Shown here in pieces: positions 45,870 through 55,150 of a stretch of DNA of 64,000 nucleotides. The notes beneath the pieces were generated by a model that was not told the origin of the DNA, did no database searches, and was given only the letters and a program-made list of their open reading frames with translations. The translations under genes and the position numbers were made by a program. How positions within the stretch are numbered: position 1 is the stretch's first letter; each line of letters starts with the position of its first letter. Origin of the DNA: Candidatus Melainabacteria bacterium (lineage in GTDB: Bacteria > Cyanobacteriota > Vampirovibrionia > Obscuribacterales > Obscuribacteraceae). The DNA lies in NCBI GenBank assembly GCA_003242885.1, contig QKMZ01000001.1, positions 372,001-436,000 on the forward strand. Direction: 5' to 3'.

Positions 45870-47184
45870 TGGGGAGCTCCAGTTGTACGCTTTCGTGAAC
45901 TTCCGCTGTGTATTCAGGACGCTCCGGAAAGACAGAGCTGTTTCCAATGACAAGCAGCTCGCGCCTTTCGTCGTAGTAGTTCACCAGTTCTTCGATTTGA
46001 TTGATAAAGTCAGGATCTGTCTCAAACGATTGCGCCTTGCAAACTATGGTTTCCATCATTTGATCTGAATTGGTGGACTTTTGAACATTTTCCGCCCAGG
46101 GCATTTGCAAATGTTCCATGAGGCCACCGACTATATCCGGTGTCACAGGCAGTGGCTCATTCATCGGTAGACCATAAGCGAAAATCATACGCTGGTAGTT
46201 GTTTTCCATAAAAGCACGGTGTGGTCCAATTATGTCTGAAGCCCAGGACATAACGAGTAGGGTACTTTCAGGACGATTCGGTCCTTTGTAGCTGTCCGAA
46301 GAAATCGACAGAAGTTCTGCCAGCACTTTCGAGAGCGGGCGAGAATAAGTGCTGTAATACTCAACAATTTCAAGATCGACGCGCAAGCCTTGTAGAAGCC
46401 CTTTGAGGAGCGCCAGCATTTGAGCAATCTTTTGCGGTCCTTCCAGAGTGGTTCCCTTTTCAGCTTGCGGGCGTAAAAGGATAGACCCATACAAGATGTA
46501 CAGCCAGTCTCTATAGGTAAACACCGATTTGTTCTGCATGCGCTCGAGGCGTTTCAGGACTGTTTTTCTATGCGCAATCTCTTTCTTCTCATCGTCATCT
46601 TCAGCAAGGCTTTCCAGGCCTTTCAGCATTTCGCGCGCTTCTTCAATTCGTCGTGTCAATGTGTAGCAAACCGCCAAATTGAGCGAAGTATCAAAATCCT
46701 TTTCTTTCTGGCCGGCTTTCTCGAAATACTTCGTGGCTTGGTGAAATTTGCCCTGTGACATTAAGGAGAAACCAAGCTCATAGTTGATGACAGGCTCGTT
46801 TGGATGAAACTTGATGCACCTCTCCAGAAGCATGGACGCGAGTTCGTGAAGGCGAACATCAATGAGTGCGTGACTCGATTCGAATAGAATAGTCGCGAGT
46901 TCGCTATCTGCAAGTTTTCCTGCATTGTCGTCACCGGAAGCTGTCAGCTGTGTATGTTTGGCGTGCATCGTTTTTGAAAGACGCTCCAGCTTTTCAGACA
47001 AATCTGTGCGACCTGCTTCGTTCATGACGCGGCTTAGAAGTGCCGCCGCTTCTGCGTCGTCCGGGTGATTCAACCAATACTGTTTTACTGCAAGCAACGA
47101 TTGTTCGAGTTGCCCGTCATCGAGCAAATTTTGCGCCGCCATCAGCGCATGCAAATCAGCCGAACTTGCTTCATTCTCGGTCAC
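45862..47184 (-). CDS. TPR-containing cytoplasmic protein
   Basis: 440 residues, no signal peptide. The N-terminal half has TPR-like helical repeats (ALIDVRLHELASMLLERCIK, VINYELGFSLMSQGKFHQAT); the C-terminal half is alpha/beta (NPRPESTLLVMSWASDIIG-like, PERPEYTAEVHESVQLEL). No enzymatic motif is recognised. GTG start at 47184 with GAGG 8 nt upstream. Its end overlaps cobS, and it follows lipA by 16 nt, so lipA, this gene and cobS are probably one operon. Confidence 0.8.
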   Translation of the reverse strand: MTENEASSADLHALMAAQNLLDDGQLEQSLLAVKQYWLNHPDDAEAAALLSRVMNEAGRTDLSEKLERLSKTMHAKHTQLTASGDDNAGKLADSELATILFESSHALIDVRLHELASMLLERCIKFHPNEPVINYELGFSLMSQGKFHQATKYFEKAGQKEKDFDTSLNLAVCYTLTRRIEEAREMLKGLESLAEDDDEKKEIAHRKTVLKRLERMQNKSVFTYRDWLYILYGSILLRPQAEKGTTLEGPQKIAQMLALLKGLLQGLRVDLEIVEYYSTYSRPLSKVLAELLSISSDSYKGPNRPESTLLVMSWASDIIGPHRAFMENNYQRMIFAYGLPMNEPLPVTPDIVGGLMEHLQMPWAENVQKSTNSDQMMETIVCKAQSFETDPDFINQIEELVNYYDERRELLVIGNSSVFPERPEYTAEVHESVQLELPSV

Positions 47185-47200
47185 GAAACAACCTCATCAG

Positions 47201-48115
47201 TTAATTGGCCGCGCGCGCAATCTCTTCTGCGTGATACGAGCTTCTTACTAGTGGACCCGAGTGGACAGTCTTAAAGCCCATGGATAGTGCGATATTGCCC
47301 AGGCGATCGAATTCTTCGGGCGTGTAATATTTGACGACCTGCAGTTGATCGCGACTCGGTCGCAAATATTGGCCCATCGTCATAATGTCGATTTCGTGCT
47401 CTCGCATGTCACGCATTACGCCGATGATTTCTTCTTCAGATTCGCCCAGCCCGAGCATGATGCCCGACTTAGTCGGGATGTAATCGCAAATTTCTTTTGC
47501 TGCCTTTAGCACTTCAAGCGAGCGCAAATATTTTGATCCCGGGCGGACTTTGCGATAAAGCCTGGGGATGGTTTCGATATTGTGATTGAAAACAACGGGC
47601 TCTGCTTCCAACACTGTCTGGATGCAATCACGACGTCCTTGAAAGTCTGGTGTAAGCACTTCGACGGCGACTCCTGGAATTGCTTCTTTCAGTGCGCGAA
47701 TCGTCGCAGCAAAATGACCAGCGCCCTGATCGGGCAAGTCGTCGCGATTTACCGAGGTCAAAACCACATGGCGCAAGCCCATTTGTCGCGAGGCTTCGGC
47801 CACCCTTGCCGGCTCGCTCGGATCTAGAGCATCGGGCAAACCTTTGTTGACTGAGCAGAATTTGCAGGTGCGGGTGCAGAGCGGCCCCATAAGTAAGTAG
47901 GTGGCTGTGCCCTTCGACCAGCATTCGCCTTTGTTTGGGCAGCGTCCGCTTTCGCAGATCGTATTTAAACCTTGTTCTTTAAGTATTTTGCGTGTGCCGC
48001 GGTTTTCGTCCGTATTCAAAACGGTGCGCTTGACCCACTCCGGCAAGCGCAATGGTGCGGTTTCCGGCCCCATCTCGAGAATTGCAAGGTCGGAATTTTT
48101 TTCGTTGTCAGGCAT
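47201..48115 (-). CDS. lipA: lipoyl synthase
   Basis: Inserts two sulfurs into protein-bound octanoyl groups. 304 residues. The auxiliary 4Fe-4S motif CESGRCPNKGEC and the radical SAM motif CTRTCKFC are both present, and the end carries RSSYHAEE with its conserved Ser. It serves lipoylated dehydrogenase complexes. It is the first gene of a probable three-gene operon on the minus strand. Confidence 0.96.
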   Translation of the reverse strand: MPDNEKNSDLAILEMGPETAPLRLPEWVKRTVLNTDENRGTRKILKEQGLNTICESGRCPNKGECWSKGTATYLLMGPLCTRTCKFCSVNKGLPDALDPSEPARVAEASRQMGLRHVVLTSVNRDDLPDQGAGHFAATIRALKEAIPGVAVEVLTPDFQGRRDCIQTVLEAEPVVFNHNIETIPRLYRKVRPGSKYLRSLEVLKAAKEICDYIPTKSGIMLGLGESEEEIIGVMRDMREHEIDIMTMGQYLRPSRDQLQVVKYYTPEEFDRLGNIALSMGFKTVHSGPLVRSSYHAEEIARAAN

Positions 48116-48378
48116 TTTTTCTCTTTGTTTTGAACCCGGCGCAATGCGTCGGAATTAGCCGAAAGCAATCTGCAGCCGCCAACATCTTGGCTTGCAACCC
48201 AATGATTGTACCTATAGAAACGAAGTTTCTGGTCCGGCTAGGTTGCAAAATCGGCAACACTTGCCTTCCTGACCCTTGAAAGGGGGTAGAATTTAACCTT
48301 CGCATATTTAATAGCGCCTCGGCGAGCGCCTTCCGGCGACCTTTCGAGTTATTACCAGTCTTTGTGGGAGATGGGGCC

Positions 48379-49185
48379 GTGACTAAACGCAAAACGATTA
48401 TTGCCGGCAATTGGAAGATGTTCAAAACCCGGAAAGAAGCAACAGAGCTTGCTGCAGCAGTTGCCGCTGGGGTTAAGGGAGAAAAGGACCTTCCTGAAGT
48501 AGTTCTTATCCCGCCTTTTACCTCCATCGAGTCCGCAATCAACGCGGCAAAGGATTCGCCTGTGGCGATCGGTGCCCAAAATATGGACTGGCGCGACAAT
48601 GGCGCTTTCACGGGCGAAGTCAGCCCGGTCATGTTGATTGAATTGGGTGTTAAGTACGTCCTCATAGGGCATTCCGAAAGAAGACAATTTTTTGGCGAAA
48701 CGAATCAGACCGTCAATCAGCGTTTGAAAGCAGCTCTTGCGCATAAGTTGATCCCGATTGTTTGCGTTGGCGAAACGCTTGACGAGCGCGAGTCTGGTTT
48801 GACCGATTCGGTTGTTAGAAGGCAGGTTGCCGCTGCGCTGGCAGAGATCCCGCCGGAAGCGCTCGAAATCATCGTTGTTGCTTACGAGCCTGTCTGGGCA
48901 ATCGGCACAGGGAAGGTTTGTGAAGCTGATGAAGCCAATCGCGTCCTCGGTCAAATTCGCGCCACGATTGCTGATCTCTACAAGGAAGGCGGCAATTCTG
49001 ACCTGGCAGAACAAGTTCCGTTGCTTTACGGCGGCTCTGTGAAGCCCTCGACTATCGAAGAGCAGATGTCCAAACCGGAAATCGACGGAGCCCTCGTGGG
49101 TGGCGCCAGTTTGAAGGCTGAAGAATTCCTGCCGCTGATTAAAGCCGGACAGAAGCGCGTCAAAGACTCACTCTCGAAAGTGTAA
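48379..49185 (+). CDS. tpiA: triosephosphate isomerase
   Basis: Interconverts dihydroxyacetone phosphate and glyceraldehyde 3-phosphate. 268 residues with the catalytic Lys in GNWKM, His in IGHSERR and Glu in AYEPVWAIGTG. GTG start at 48379 after GGGAG; an upstream GTG at 48364 is open too. A TAGAAT -10-like element lies in the 263-bp upstream interval. A small GC hairpin (CGCCGG/CCGGCG, 49217-49238) follows the gene without a T-run. Confidence 0.96.
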   Translation: MTKRKTIIAGNWKMFKTRKEATELAAAVAAGVKGEKDLPEVVLIPPFTSIESAINAAKDSPVAIGAQNMDWRDNGAFTGEVSPVMLIELGVKYVLIGHSERRQFFGETNQTVNQRLKAALAHKLIPIVCVGETLDERESGLTDSVVRRQVAAALAEIPPEALEIIVVAYEPVWAIGTGKVCEADEANRVLGQIRATIADLYKEGGNSDLAEQVPLLYGGSVKPSTIEEQMSKPEIDGALVGGASLKAEEFLPLIKAGQKRVKDSLSKV

Positions 49186-49281
49186 ACAACAGAATCGGGT
49201 TGTTTGTAACCAGTTGCGCCGGTTGTGTAAACCCGGCGATGCCATGCGTCGAGCGCATAAAATTCTCTTGGCGCTTTCGGA

Positions 49282-49287
49282 TATAAT
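49282..49287 (+). promoter_or_regulatory. -10 element of the tRNA-Ser promoter
   Basis: Exact TATAAT, ending 16 nt before the 5' end of tRNA-Ser. No good -35 hexamer was found at 17 nt. Confidence 0.5.
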
Positions 49288-49303
49288 GCCTTCCGGATCA
49301 CCT

Positions 49304-49391
49304 GGAGAGGTGTCGGAGTGGTCTATCGTGCAGTCCTGGAAAGACTGTTTGCGTCAAAAGCGCAACGAGGGTTCGAATCCCTCCCTCTCCG
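49304..49391 (+). tRNA. tRNA-Ser(GGA)
   Basis: Acceptor stem GGAGAGG/CCTCTCC, anticodon stem CAGTC/GACTG with loop CTGGAAA giving anticodon GGA (49338-49340), a long variable arm (TTGCGTCAAAAGCGCAA) and the T-arm GAGGG-TTCGAAT-CCCTC. Class II tRNA of 88 nt, CCA not encoded. Confidence 0.96.
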
Positions 49392-49831
49392 AGTTTTATT
49401 TCGCTGAGCGATAGTTTGGGCGCTCGTACGAGTTAAGTCATGCTCATACGCGACGGTTTTAGCGCGGACATCTGGCACCGCCTGAAAACCTGTCGTAATA
49501 TCTAAAGAGAAGTCTCTCAATAAGGCCTGCAAGGAAAGAAAAATGTTGTAGCGAGTCCATGTTCGTCGCCAATCACCGTTTTGTGCGCTCACTTGAAGCC
49601 AAACACGGTCGGGTCTCGCGACGCCTGGACGGCTGGAGATTTCGAGAGCTTTTGAAATCCGCATTCAGTCACAGTTTCACTCTGCGTGTTATTGGTCCTT
49701 GCTGCGCGTTTAGTTTTCCCGCCTGGTAATCAGGTTTTCTCTCAAGCGAAGTCGTGCCAAGACGCCATTGATTGGTCTGTCGCCTGACAGCGGCTTGAGG
49801 CTTACACACTCTCAATTAAGTAGGAAAGAAA
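49392..49831. other. gene-free interval upstream of prfA
   Basis: 440 bp. An ATG-initiated frame of 56 codons (49559-49729) has no binding site and odd composition, so it is not annotated. A separate AAGGAAAG followed by ATG-TTG-TAG at 49543-49551 is a two-codon frame with a strong binding site (see findings). The prfA promoter must lie here. Confidence 0.5.
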
Positions 49832-50890
49832 ATGGAATCGCATTTTGTTGAAAAACTTGAAGAGATAGAAAAGGTTTACAACGAGCTTCAGGAAAAGCTC
49901 GCGGCAAATCCTGGCACGACGCAGGATTACAGAACTCTGAGAAATTTGGAGAAGACTGTTTCGCTCTTTCATGACTACCAGCGCGTAGAAAAAGACATGA
50001 AGGGCGCTGAGGATATGGTGCGCAATGAGAGCGACAAAGAGCTCAAAGAAATGGCCGAATCCGAGCTTGAGGGACTGAGGGAGAAGGAAGCAGATCTCTC
50101 ACAGCGTCTCAAAATCCAGCTCTTGCCTAAAGATGCTAACGATGACAAAGACATCATGGTTGAAATCAGGGCAGGCGCCGGTGGTGATGAAGCCTCAATT
50201 TTTGCCGGCGATTTGCTGCGCATGTATTTGCGCTACGCAGACAAAATGGGCTGGACTCCGGAAATAGCCTCGCAGAACGAAGGAGAAGTGGGCGGTTTTA
50301 AGGAGGTGATCATCGCTTTTAAAGGTGATGGTGCTTACAGTCGTATGAAATTCGAATCCGGCGTTCATCGCGTTCAGCGGGTTCCTGCCACCGAAGCGTC
50401 AGGTCGCGTACATACCTCGACAGCGACCGTGGCGGTAATGCCGGAAGCGGATGAAGTCGATATTCAGCTCAATGACAAGGATCTCGAAATCACAACCATG
50501 CGCTCGGGTGGTGCAGGAGGGCAGAACGTCAACAAGGTAGAGACAGCGGTGCGCATCGTACACAAGCCGTCTGGCCTTATGGTTGCGTGCTCGGAAGAAA
50601 GAAGTCAGTTGCAGAATAAAGAACGTGCCAAACAAATTTTGCGCGCCAAGTTGTACAAAATGGAACTTGAAGCGCAGCAAAAGACGCTGATGGACGAGAA
50701 GCGCGCTCAGGTGGGCACGGGCGATCGTTCTGAAAAAATACGCACTTACAATTTCAAAGACAATCGCATCACCGATCACCGCATCAACCAAAACTTCAAT
50801 CTTCAGTACGTTCTTGAAGGCGATCTGGAGAAGGTTATTGATGCCAACATCATGGCCGACAACGAACGAAAGCTGAAGGAGTCGCTCTAG
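49832..50890 (+). CDS. prfA: peptide chain release factor 1
   Basis: Releases peptides at UAA and UAG. 352 residues. The GGQ motif ([10 protein letters not shown]) and the PxT-type codon-recognition segment ([14 protein letters not shown]) identify RF1 rather than RF2. AGGAAAGAAA precedes the ATG. prmC starts on the next base after its stop codon, so the factor and its methylase are coupled. Confidence 0.97.
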   Translation: MESHFVEKLEEIEKVYNELQEKLAANPGTTQDYRTLRNLEKTVSLFHDYQRVEKDMKGAEDMVRNESDKELKEMAESELEGLREKEADLSQRLKIQLLPKDANDDKDIMVEIRAGAGGDEASIFAGDLLRMYLRYADKMGWTPEIASQNEGEVGGFKEVIIAFKGDGAYSRMKFESGVHRVQRVPATEASGRVHTSTATVAVMPEADEVDIQLNDKDLEITTMRSGGAGGQNVNKVETAVRIVHKPSGLMVACSEERSQLQNKERAKQILRAKLYKMELEAQQKTLMDEKRAQVGTGDRSEKIRTYNFKDNRITDHRINQNFNLQYVLEGDLEKVIDANIMADNERKLKESL

Positions 50891-51799
50891 TTGTCATCTG
50901 AAGTTGAGGCAGACCCGCTATCTTTTTCCGACTGCCAAACAATTCGTCAGGCGCGAGAGAAGGTTGTAAAAACGCTCAAGAATATTGGAATTGAGCGCGT
51001 CGAAGTACGTCGTGAGGCGGATCTGATCATTGAGCACGTGACAAGGCTCAGTGCCGTTGAGCGTGAATTGAAACTTGATGAATCGCTCGCAGCAGAGGCT
51101 CGGCAGGAGCTGGAAACGATTTTGAGAAGACGTGTAAAGCGTGAGCCTTTGCAGTATTGCTTGGGCTACGGCTGGTTTATGGGTATGCGCGTCGCGGTGC
51201 AGCCTGGTGTTTTCATTCCGCGCACCGATACGGAAACGCTCTGCGACTTAACGACCAAGCGTCTTTTGAATATGGGCATCACGGGCGAGCTTCGCGTCCT
51301 TGAGGTGGGTGTTGGCAGCGGTTGTATTTCGGTCGCTATGCTTCGCGAGATTTCGAACCTGCAGGTCTTCGGGGTTGACGTTTCACAAGATGCACTCGAC
51401 GCCGCCCGGCTCAATGCGCGCGCTTACGATGTTTCCTCCAGATTGACTTTGAGCCGTTGCGATTTTCGCGAATTTAGTCTCAGTGGTTTTCATGCGATTG
51501 TTTCCAATCCTCCTTATATTCCTAAGCCGATATTCGACAACCTGGAGCCTGAAGTGCGTGATTTCGAGCCGTCTCAGGCACTAATAGGCTGGGGGGAAGA
51601 TGGAATGGATTTCTATCGTTTGTTTGCGAAATTTGCTCTGCCCAAATTAATCCCCCCTTTCGGATTTGCCGCAGTTGAAGTGGGAGATGGGCAGTCCGAG
51701 CCTGTCATGAAAATCATGCGCAGTGCTGGAATGAACAGGGTCGAATGCATCGAAGATGTAAACGGATTGCCGCGTGTCGTGGTCGCAGGAATTGCGTAA
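50891..51799 (+). CDS. prmC: release factor glutamine methyltransferase
   Basis: Methylates the GGQ glutamine of release factors. 302 residues. The SAM-binding glycine loop is LEVGVGSGCISVA and the catalytic motif is SNPPYIP. The start is a TTG adjoining the prfA stop; AAGGAG inside the prfA end serves as the binding site 9 nt upstream. Confidence 0.94.
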   Translation: MSSEVEADPLSFSDCQTIRQAREKVVKTLKNIGIERVEVRREADLIIEHVTRLSAVERELKLDESLAAEARQELETILRRRVKREPLQYCLGYGWFMGMRVAVQPGVFIPRTDTETLCDLTTKRLLNMGITGELRVLEVGVGSGCISVAMLREISNLQVFGVDVSQDALDAARLNARAYDVSSRLTLSRCDFREFSLSGFHAIVSNPPYIPKPIFDNLEPEVRDFEPSQALIGWGEDGMDFYRLFAKFALPKLIPPFGFAAVEVGDGQSEPVMKIMRSAGMNRVECIEDVNGLPRVVVAGIA

Positions 51800-51864
51800 A
51801 GAGATGTAAAAAAATGGGTTTTACTGCTAGAATATTTTAGAAAAGCTCTTATCTGGTGATGCTT

Positions 51865-52743
51865 ATGGAAGACGGCATACTCAAGGCGATATCCAACGAC
51901 GGCACAATAAGAGCAGTAATAGCCACCACTACCAGCCTGGTAGAGGAAGCGCGTCAAAGGCACAACCTCTCCTTTACAGCGACAGCAGCCCTCGGTCGAG
52001 CAATGACTGCGGGTGTTCTTTTAACTCCCGTTGTTGCTCGAGAGGGACAGGTCACCTTGAAATTCCAGGGCAACGGACCTCTGGGCAAGGTCATGGTTGA
52101 TGCGTCACCAAAGGGCACAGTTAGAGGCTTTGTAGAAAATCCCCAGGTTGAGTTACCACTGAACTCCCTGGGGAATTTTGATGTTGGGGGTGCTATCGGC
52201 TCGACCGGATATTTGCACGTCACCATCGATCATGGCTTCGGACGCGCTCATACATCGACTGTTGAATTGGAATCGGGTGAAGTCGGCGAAGACATCAACC
52301 GTTATCTTGTCGTCTCGGATCAGACTGGTTCGATTGTTGTTGTCGGAACTCATATGAACGCTCGTGGCGTGGAGGCAGCCGGTGGGCTCATCGTGCAGCT
52401 ATTGCCTGATCATACGGAAGAGACCATCTGCCGAATCGAAAACAACATAACTACATTTGGCACCTTCACTTTCCTGATGCGCAGAGGCATGAGTCTCGAG
52501 CAAATTCTCGAACGCATACTGAGTGGTTTTGAAGTGGTGCCGATTGGCCGCGCCAAGCCTCTCAAGTTTTATTGCAAGTGCTCCAACGAACGCTTTGTGG
52601 AAGCGCTTCGCTGGATGGGCTCCAAGGAGCTGATCAGCATGGCTGAGGAAGATGGGCAAGCGGAAGGTCGTTGCCATTTTTGCAATGCCGTTTACCTGGT
52701 CGGCAAAGACCGCTTGCTGGACCTGGCAAGAGGCAGCAAGTAG
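51865..52743 (+). CDS. hslO: Hsp33 redox-regulated chaperone
   Basis: 292 residues. The C-terminal zinc switch is present as CKC...CHFC (the Hsp33 CXC + CXXC tetrad). The N-terminal domain shows FTATAALGRAMTAGVLL and AAGGLIVQLLPD. It protects unfolding proteins under oxidative stress when zinc is lost. The exact start among GTG 51856, ATG 51859 and ATG 51865 is uncertain. It follows prmC by about 65 nt. Confidence 0.93.
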   Translation: MEDGILKAISNDGTIRAVIATTTSLVEEARQRHNLSFTATAALGRAMTAGVLLTPVVAREGQVTLKFQGNGPLGKVMVDASPKGTVRGFVENPQVELPLNSLGNFDVGGAIGSTGYLHVTIDHGFGRAHTSTVELESGEVGEDINRYLVVSDQTGSIVVVGTHMNARGVEAAGGLIVQLLPDHTEETICRIENNITTFGTFTFLMRRGMSLEQILERILSGFEVVPIGRAKPLKFYCKCSNERFVEALRWMGSKELISMAEEDGQAEGRCHFCNAVYLVGKDRLLDLARGSK

Positions 52744-52859
52744 CAGATTAGGAAAATGATCGCGTAGAAAAATCGTCGTTATTAGCCTATTGTTTTTAGG
52801 TGCGGGCGCTCGTATTCTAGGCGTTAGCGCGGCAGCTCATGCACAGAAAACGGCAGCAG

Positions 52860-53435
52860 ATGGCACTTATCAATTACCCAAAGCGTGAAATTGTCTATAA
52901 GGTCGTCTATTACGGCACCGGACTTGGTGGCAAGACTACGAATTTGCGATATCTGCACGCCAACCTCGACCCCTCTGTCCGGGGTGAACTTGTTACCGTC
53001 GCCACAGAGACGGAGCGCACACTTTTCTTTGACTTCATGCCGCTAGATCTTGGAGAAGTCGAGGGGTATAAGGCGCGTTTTGCACTCTATACTGTCCCTG
53101 GCCAAATTGAATATGGCGAAAGCAGGCGCATGATTCTTAAGGGCGCCGACGGAATCATTTTTGTCGCAGATTCCAGCGCCGTGCGCCGCCAGGCCAATAT
53201 CGAAGCTTTGCAGGGAATGATGGATAACTTAAAAGAACACAAGCTAAGCCTTACCGGCGTCCCCTGGGTTCTGCAATATAACAAGCGCGATCTGACTGAC
53301 GCCTTGCCAATTGAAACGCTTGAGAAGGATCTCAATCAGACCAAAGTGCCTTCATTTGAAGCCGTGGCGACCGAAGGCAAGGCGGTATTCGGGACGTTGA
53401 AAACTCTCAGCCAAATGGTTGTTCAAAAGCAATAG
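52860..53435 (+). CDS. MglA-like small GTPase (paralogue 1)
   Basis: 191 residues. G1 is GTGLGGKTT, the G3 region is TVPGQIEY, and G4 is NKRDL, the pattern of bacterial MglA/Ras-like GTPases. These act as polarity or motility switches in Myxococcus and in gliding bacteria; no role is known here. The start MALINYPKREI matches that of paralogue 2 ([11 protein letters not shown]). No clear binding site precedes it, and an in-frame upstream ATG at 52839 exists. A possible degraded signal-peptide ORF overlaps its start (see findings). Confidence 0.9.
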   Translation: MALINYPKREIVYKVVYYGTGLGGKTTNLRYLHANLDPSVRGELVTVATETERTLFFDFMPLDLGEVEGYKARFALYTVPGQIEYGESRRMILKGADGIIFVADSSAVRRQANIEALQGMMDNLKEHKLSLTGVPWVLQYNKRDLTDALPIETLEKDLNQTKVPSFEAVATEGKAVFGTLKTLSQMVVQKQ

Positions 53436-53568
53436 TTTTTTGCCGGACTGAAAAAGCCGGCTGGTCAAAACTTTCTTAACCAGGCCTTTTCTGCTTGCTT
53501 GTGATGAGCATTTTTTCAGCGCTGGTCTGGCTTTGTAGGACTTTTATAGTAAATCTGAAAAACAAAGA

Positions 53569-53590
53569 CAGGCGCACTGGGGTGCGCCTG
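53569..53590 (-). terminator. terminator of rpmB, possibly bidirectional
   Basis: Perfect 9-bp stem CAGGCGCAC / GTGCGCCTG with a 4-nt loop; on the minus strand TCTTTGTTTTT follows. It lies 40 nt after the rpmB stop and between convergent genes. Confidence 0.88.
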
Positions 53591-53630
53591 CAAATTTTAT
53601 CTGTCACTAAGTCGATGCTCGATGCTCAGA

Positions 53631-53834
53631 CTAAAGTGCACGCTGGACTTTGCCGGCTTTCAGGCAAGAGGTGCAAACTTTCATCTTTTTGACGGTGTTT
53701 TGCAATTTAACTCTGACTGGTTGCAGGTTTGGCAGCCAGCGTCTCTTGTTGTGTGGGTTCCAGTGAGAACGCAAAAAGGTATAGCTGCGTCCGGTTGACG
53801 GACCCTTTTCGCACACATCGCAACGTTTTGCCAT
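53631..53834 (-). CDS. rpmB: 50S ribosomal protein L28
   Basis: 67 residues starting MAKRCDVCEKGPSTG and ending SCLKAGKVQRAL. It carries two Cys pairs (CDVC, CTSC), the zinc-binding form of L28. RRWLPNLQPVRV is the conserved core. AGGGAA lies directly before the ATG; the frame is open to 53888. The 5' region holds two hairpins (see the next interval) that might regulate it. Confidence 0.95.
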   Translation of the reverse strand: MAKRCDVCEKGPSTGRSYTFLRSHWNPHNKRRWLPNLQPVRVKLQNTVKKMKVCTSCLKAGKVQRAL

Positions 53835-54339
53835 TTCCCTAATTCCCAAATATTGGTTGGTTTGCCATTTTGAACGCTCTGAGATCACCAGCCGATGGCT
53901 TCAGAACGCACCCCTGTCTTGTTTCAGGGGAGCCAGAAGCCGTCGCCGTCGGCTTTTACAGCCGAGGTGATGAGCGGACCGTGAATTTTACCACGAAAGG
54001 CTTTGCACGCGAAGTACTTAGGCTGTTTGTAAGCGGTAAGACCGAAAGGAACATTTACACTAAACCACTCCAACGTCGGCCTTGTACGTGGTAGTCTGTT
54101 TTTGGGGTTACAGCTTTGGCTGGCGTTGTCAGGCAAATAAACCTAACCGGGAAATCAAGCAGCCGTTTTTTGACTGTCTTAATTAACTGTGTCCCCCCCT
54201 TCCCCCAGATCGAGATCAATTCTCGTAAGATCACTTCTAATGCTGTCCCAATCGTGGTATCAATTCCTGTTGTCGCCCCACCGAGCGCTTGAAATCCAAG
54301 TGCGTCGTGGCGGAACGGCGTTGGGGTAGGAAGGCAAGG
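53835..54339. other. divergent gene-free interval between rpmB and the second MglA-like gene
   Basis: 505 bp. On the rpmB side it contains two adjacent hairpins, CCCCTG/CAGGGG (53911-53930) and AAGCCG/CGGCTT (53937-53955), about 77-121 nt upstream of rpmB. These could be a leader structure. No coding frame is supported. Confidence 0.55.
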
Positions 54340-54918
54340 ATGGCTTTAGTAAATTACGCGGCACGCGAAATCAATTGCAAAATCGTTTATTACGGCACCG
54401 GTCTTGGTGGCAAAACGACGAATCTTAAGTACATTCACAGCCAATTGGCTCCGACCACCAGAGGCGAGCTGATTTCTTTGGCGACAGAGACTGAAAGAAC
54501 CTTGTTCTTCGACTTCTTGCCGTTGGACTTGGGCTCGGTTCAGGGCTTCAAAACCAGATTCTCTCTTTACACAGTTCCTGGTCAGGTTGAGTACAACGCA
54601 TCCAGAAAACTGATTTTGAATGGTGTGGACGGCATCATCTTCGTCGCCGACTCTGACGTTATGCGCTCGAAAGACAATGTCGAGTCCCTTCAAAATATGA
54701 TCGAAAACTTGGCTGAATACAGCCTCACGCTCGACAACATTCCGTGGGTTCTCCAATACAACAAGCGCGATCTGGCAAACGCAATGCCTATCGAACGTAT
54801 GGAGAAAGAACTCAATATCCGTGGCGTCCCGAGTTTCGAAGCAGTCGCTTCTGAAGGTCTCGGAGTATTCGCTACCTTGAAGGCGATTTCCAAGCTGATT
54901 CTCAACAGACTTCAGTAA
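54340..54918 (+). CDS. MglA-like small GTPase (paralogue 2)
   Basis: 192 residues, clearly paralogous to the GTPase at 52860-53435: the same G1 (GTGLGGKTT), TVPGQVEY and NKRDLA, and the shared block [12 protein letters not shown]. The start at 54340 follows AGGAAGGCAAGG. It has its own terminator. No roadblock (MglB-like) GAP gene is next to it. Confidence 0.92.
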   Translation: MALVNYAAREINCKIVYYGTGLGGKTTNLKYIHSQLAPTTRGELISLATETERTLFFDFLPLDLGSVQGFKTRFSLYTVPGQVEYNASRKLILNGVDGIIFVADSDVMRSKDNVESLQNMIENLAEYSLTLDNIPWVLQYNKRDLANAMPIERMEKELNIRGVPSFEAVASEGLGVFATLKAISKLILNRLQ

Positions 54919-54939
54919 GTTGGATTCAAAAGAATTTTG

Positions 54940-54963
54940 AAGGGGTGCGTAACTGCGCCCCTT
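54940..54963 (+). terminator. terminator of the second MglA-like gene
   Basis: 10-bp stem AAGGGGTGCG / TGCGCCCCTT with two wobble pairs, a TAAC loop, and a T-rich tail (TTGCTTTT). Confidence 0.85.
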
Positions 54964-55150
54964 TTGCTTTTCGTTGACATGATCCGGGGCGTTTTTAGTA
55001 GAACTCGACCGTAGAGCATTTTGTTTGCGAAGAATGGTCTATCGCGCGCATACGTGGCACATATAAGCGTTTTTTTTCATTGGCGGTTCTGGCGCCGATC
55101 TTTTAGTCTTATTGGCATAGGGACTAACTTTCATTGCCAGGTCTCTTAAT

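Noticed and set aside
49559..49729. 56-codon ATG frame between tRNA-Ser and prfA
   Set aside because: No ribosome binding site and no recognisable motif; its Cys/Phe/Arg mix looks like chance.
55039..55134. Minus-strand frame ending in a CxxC (AYMCHVCAR) next to recG
   Set aside because: The Cys pair is suggestive of a small zinc protein, but there is no binding site and the frame is antisense to the recG start region.
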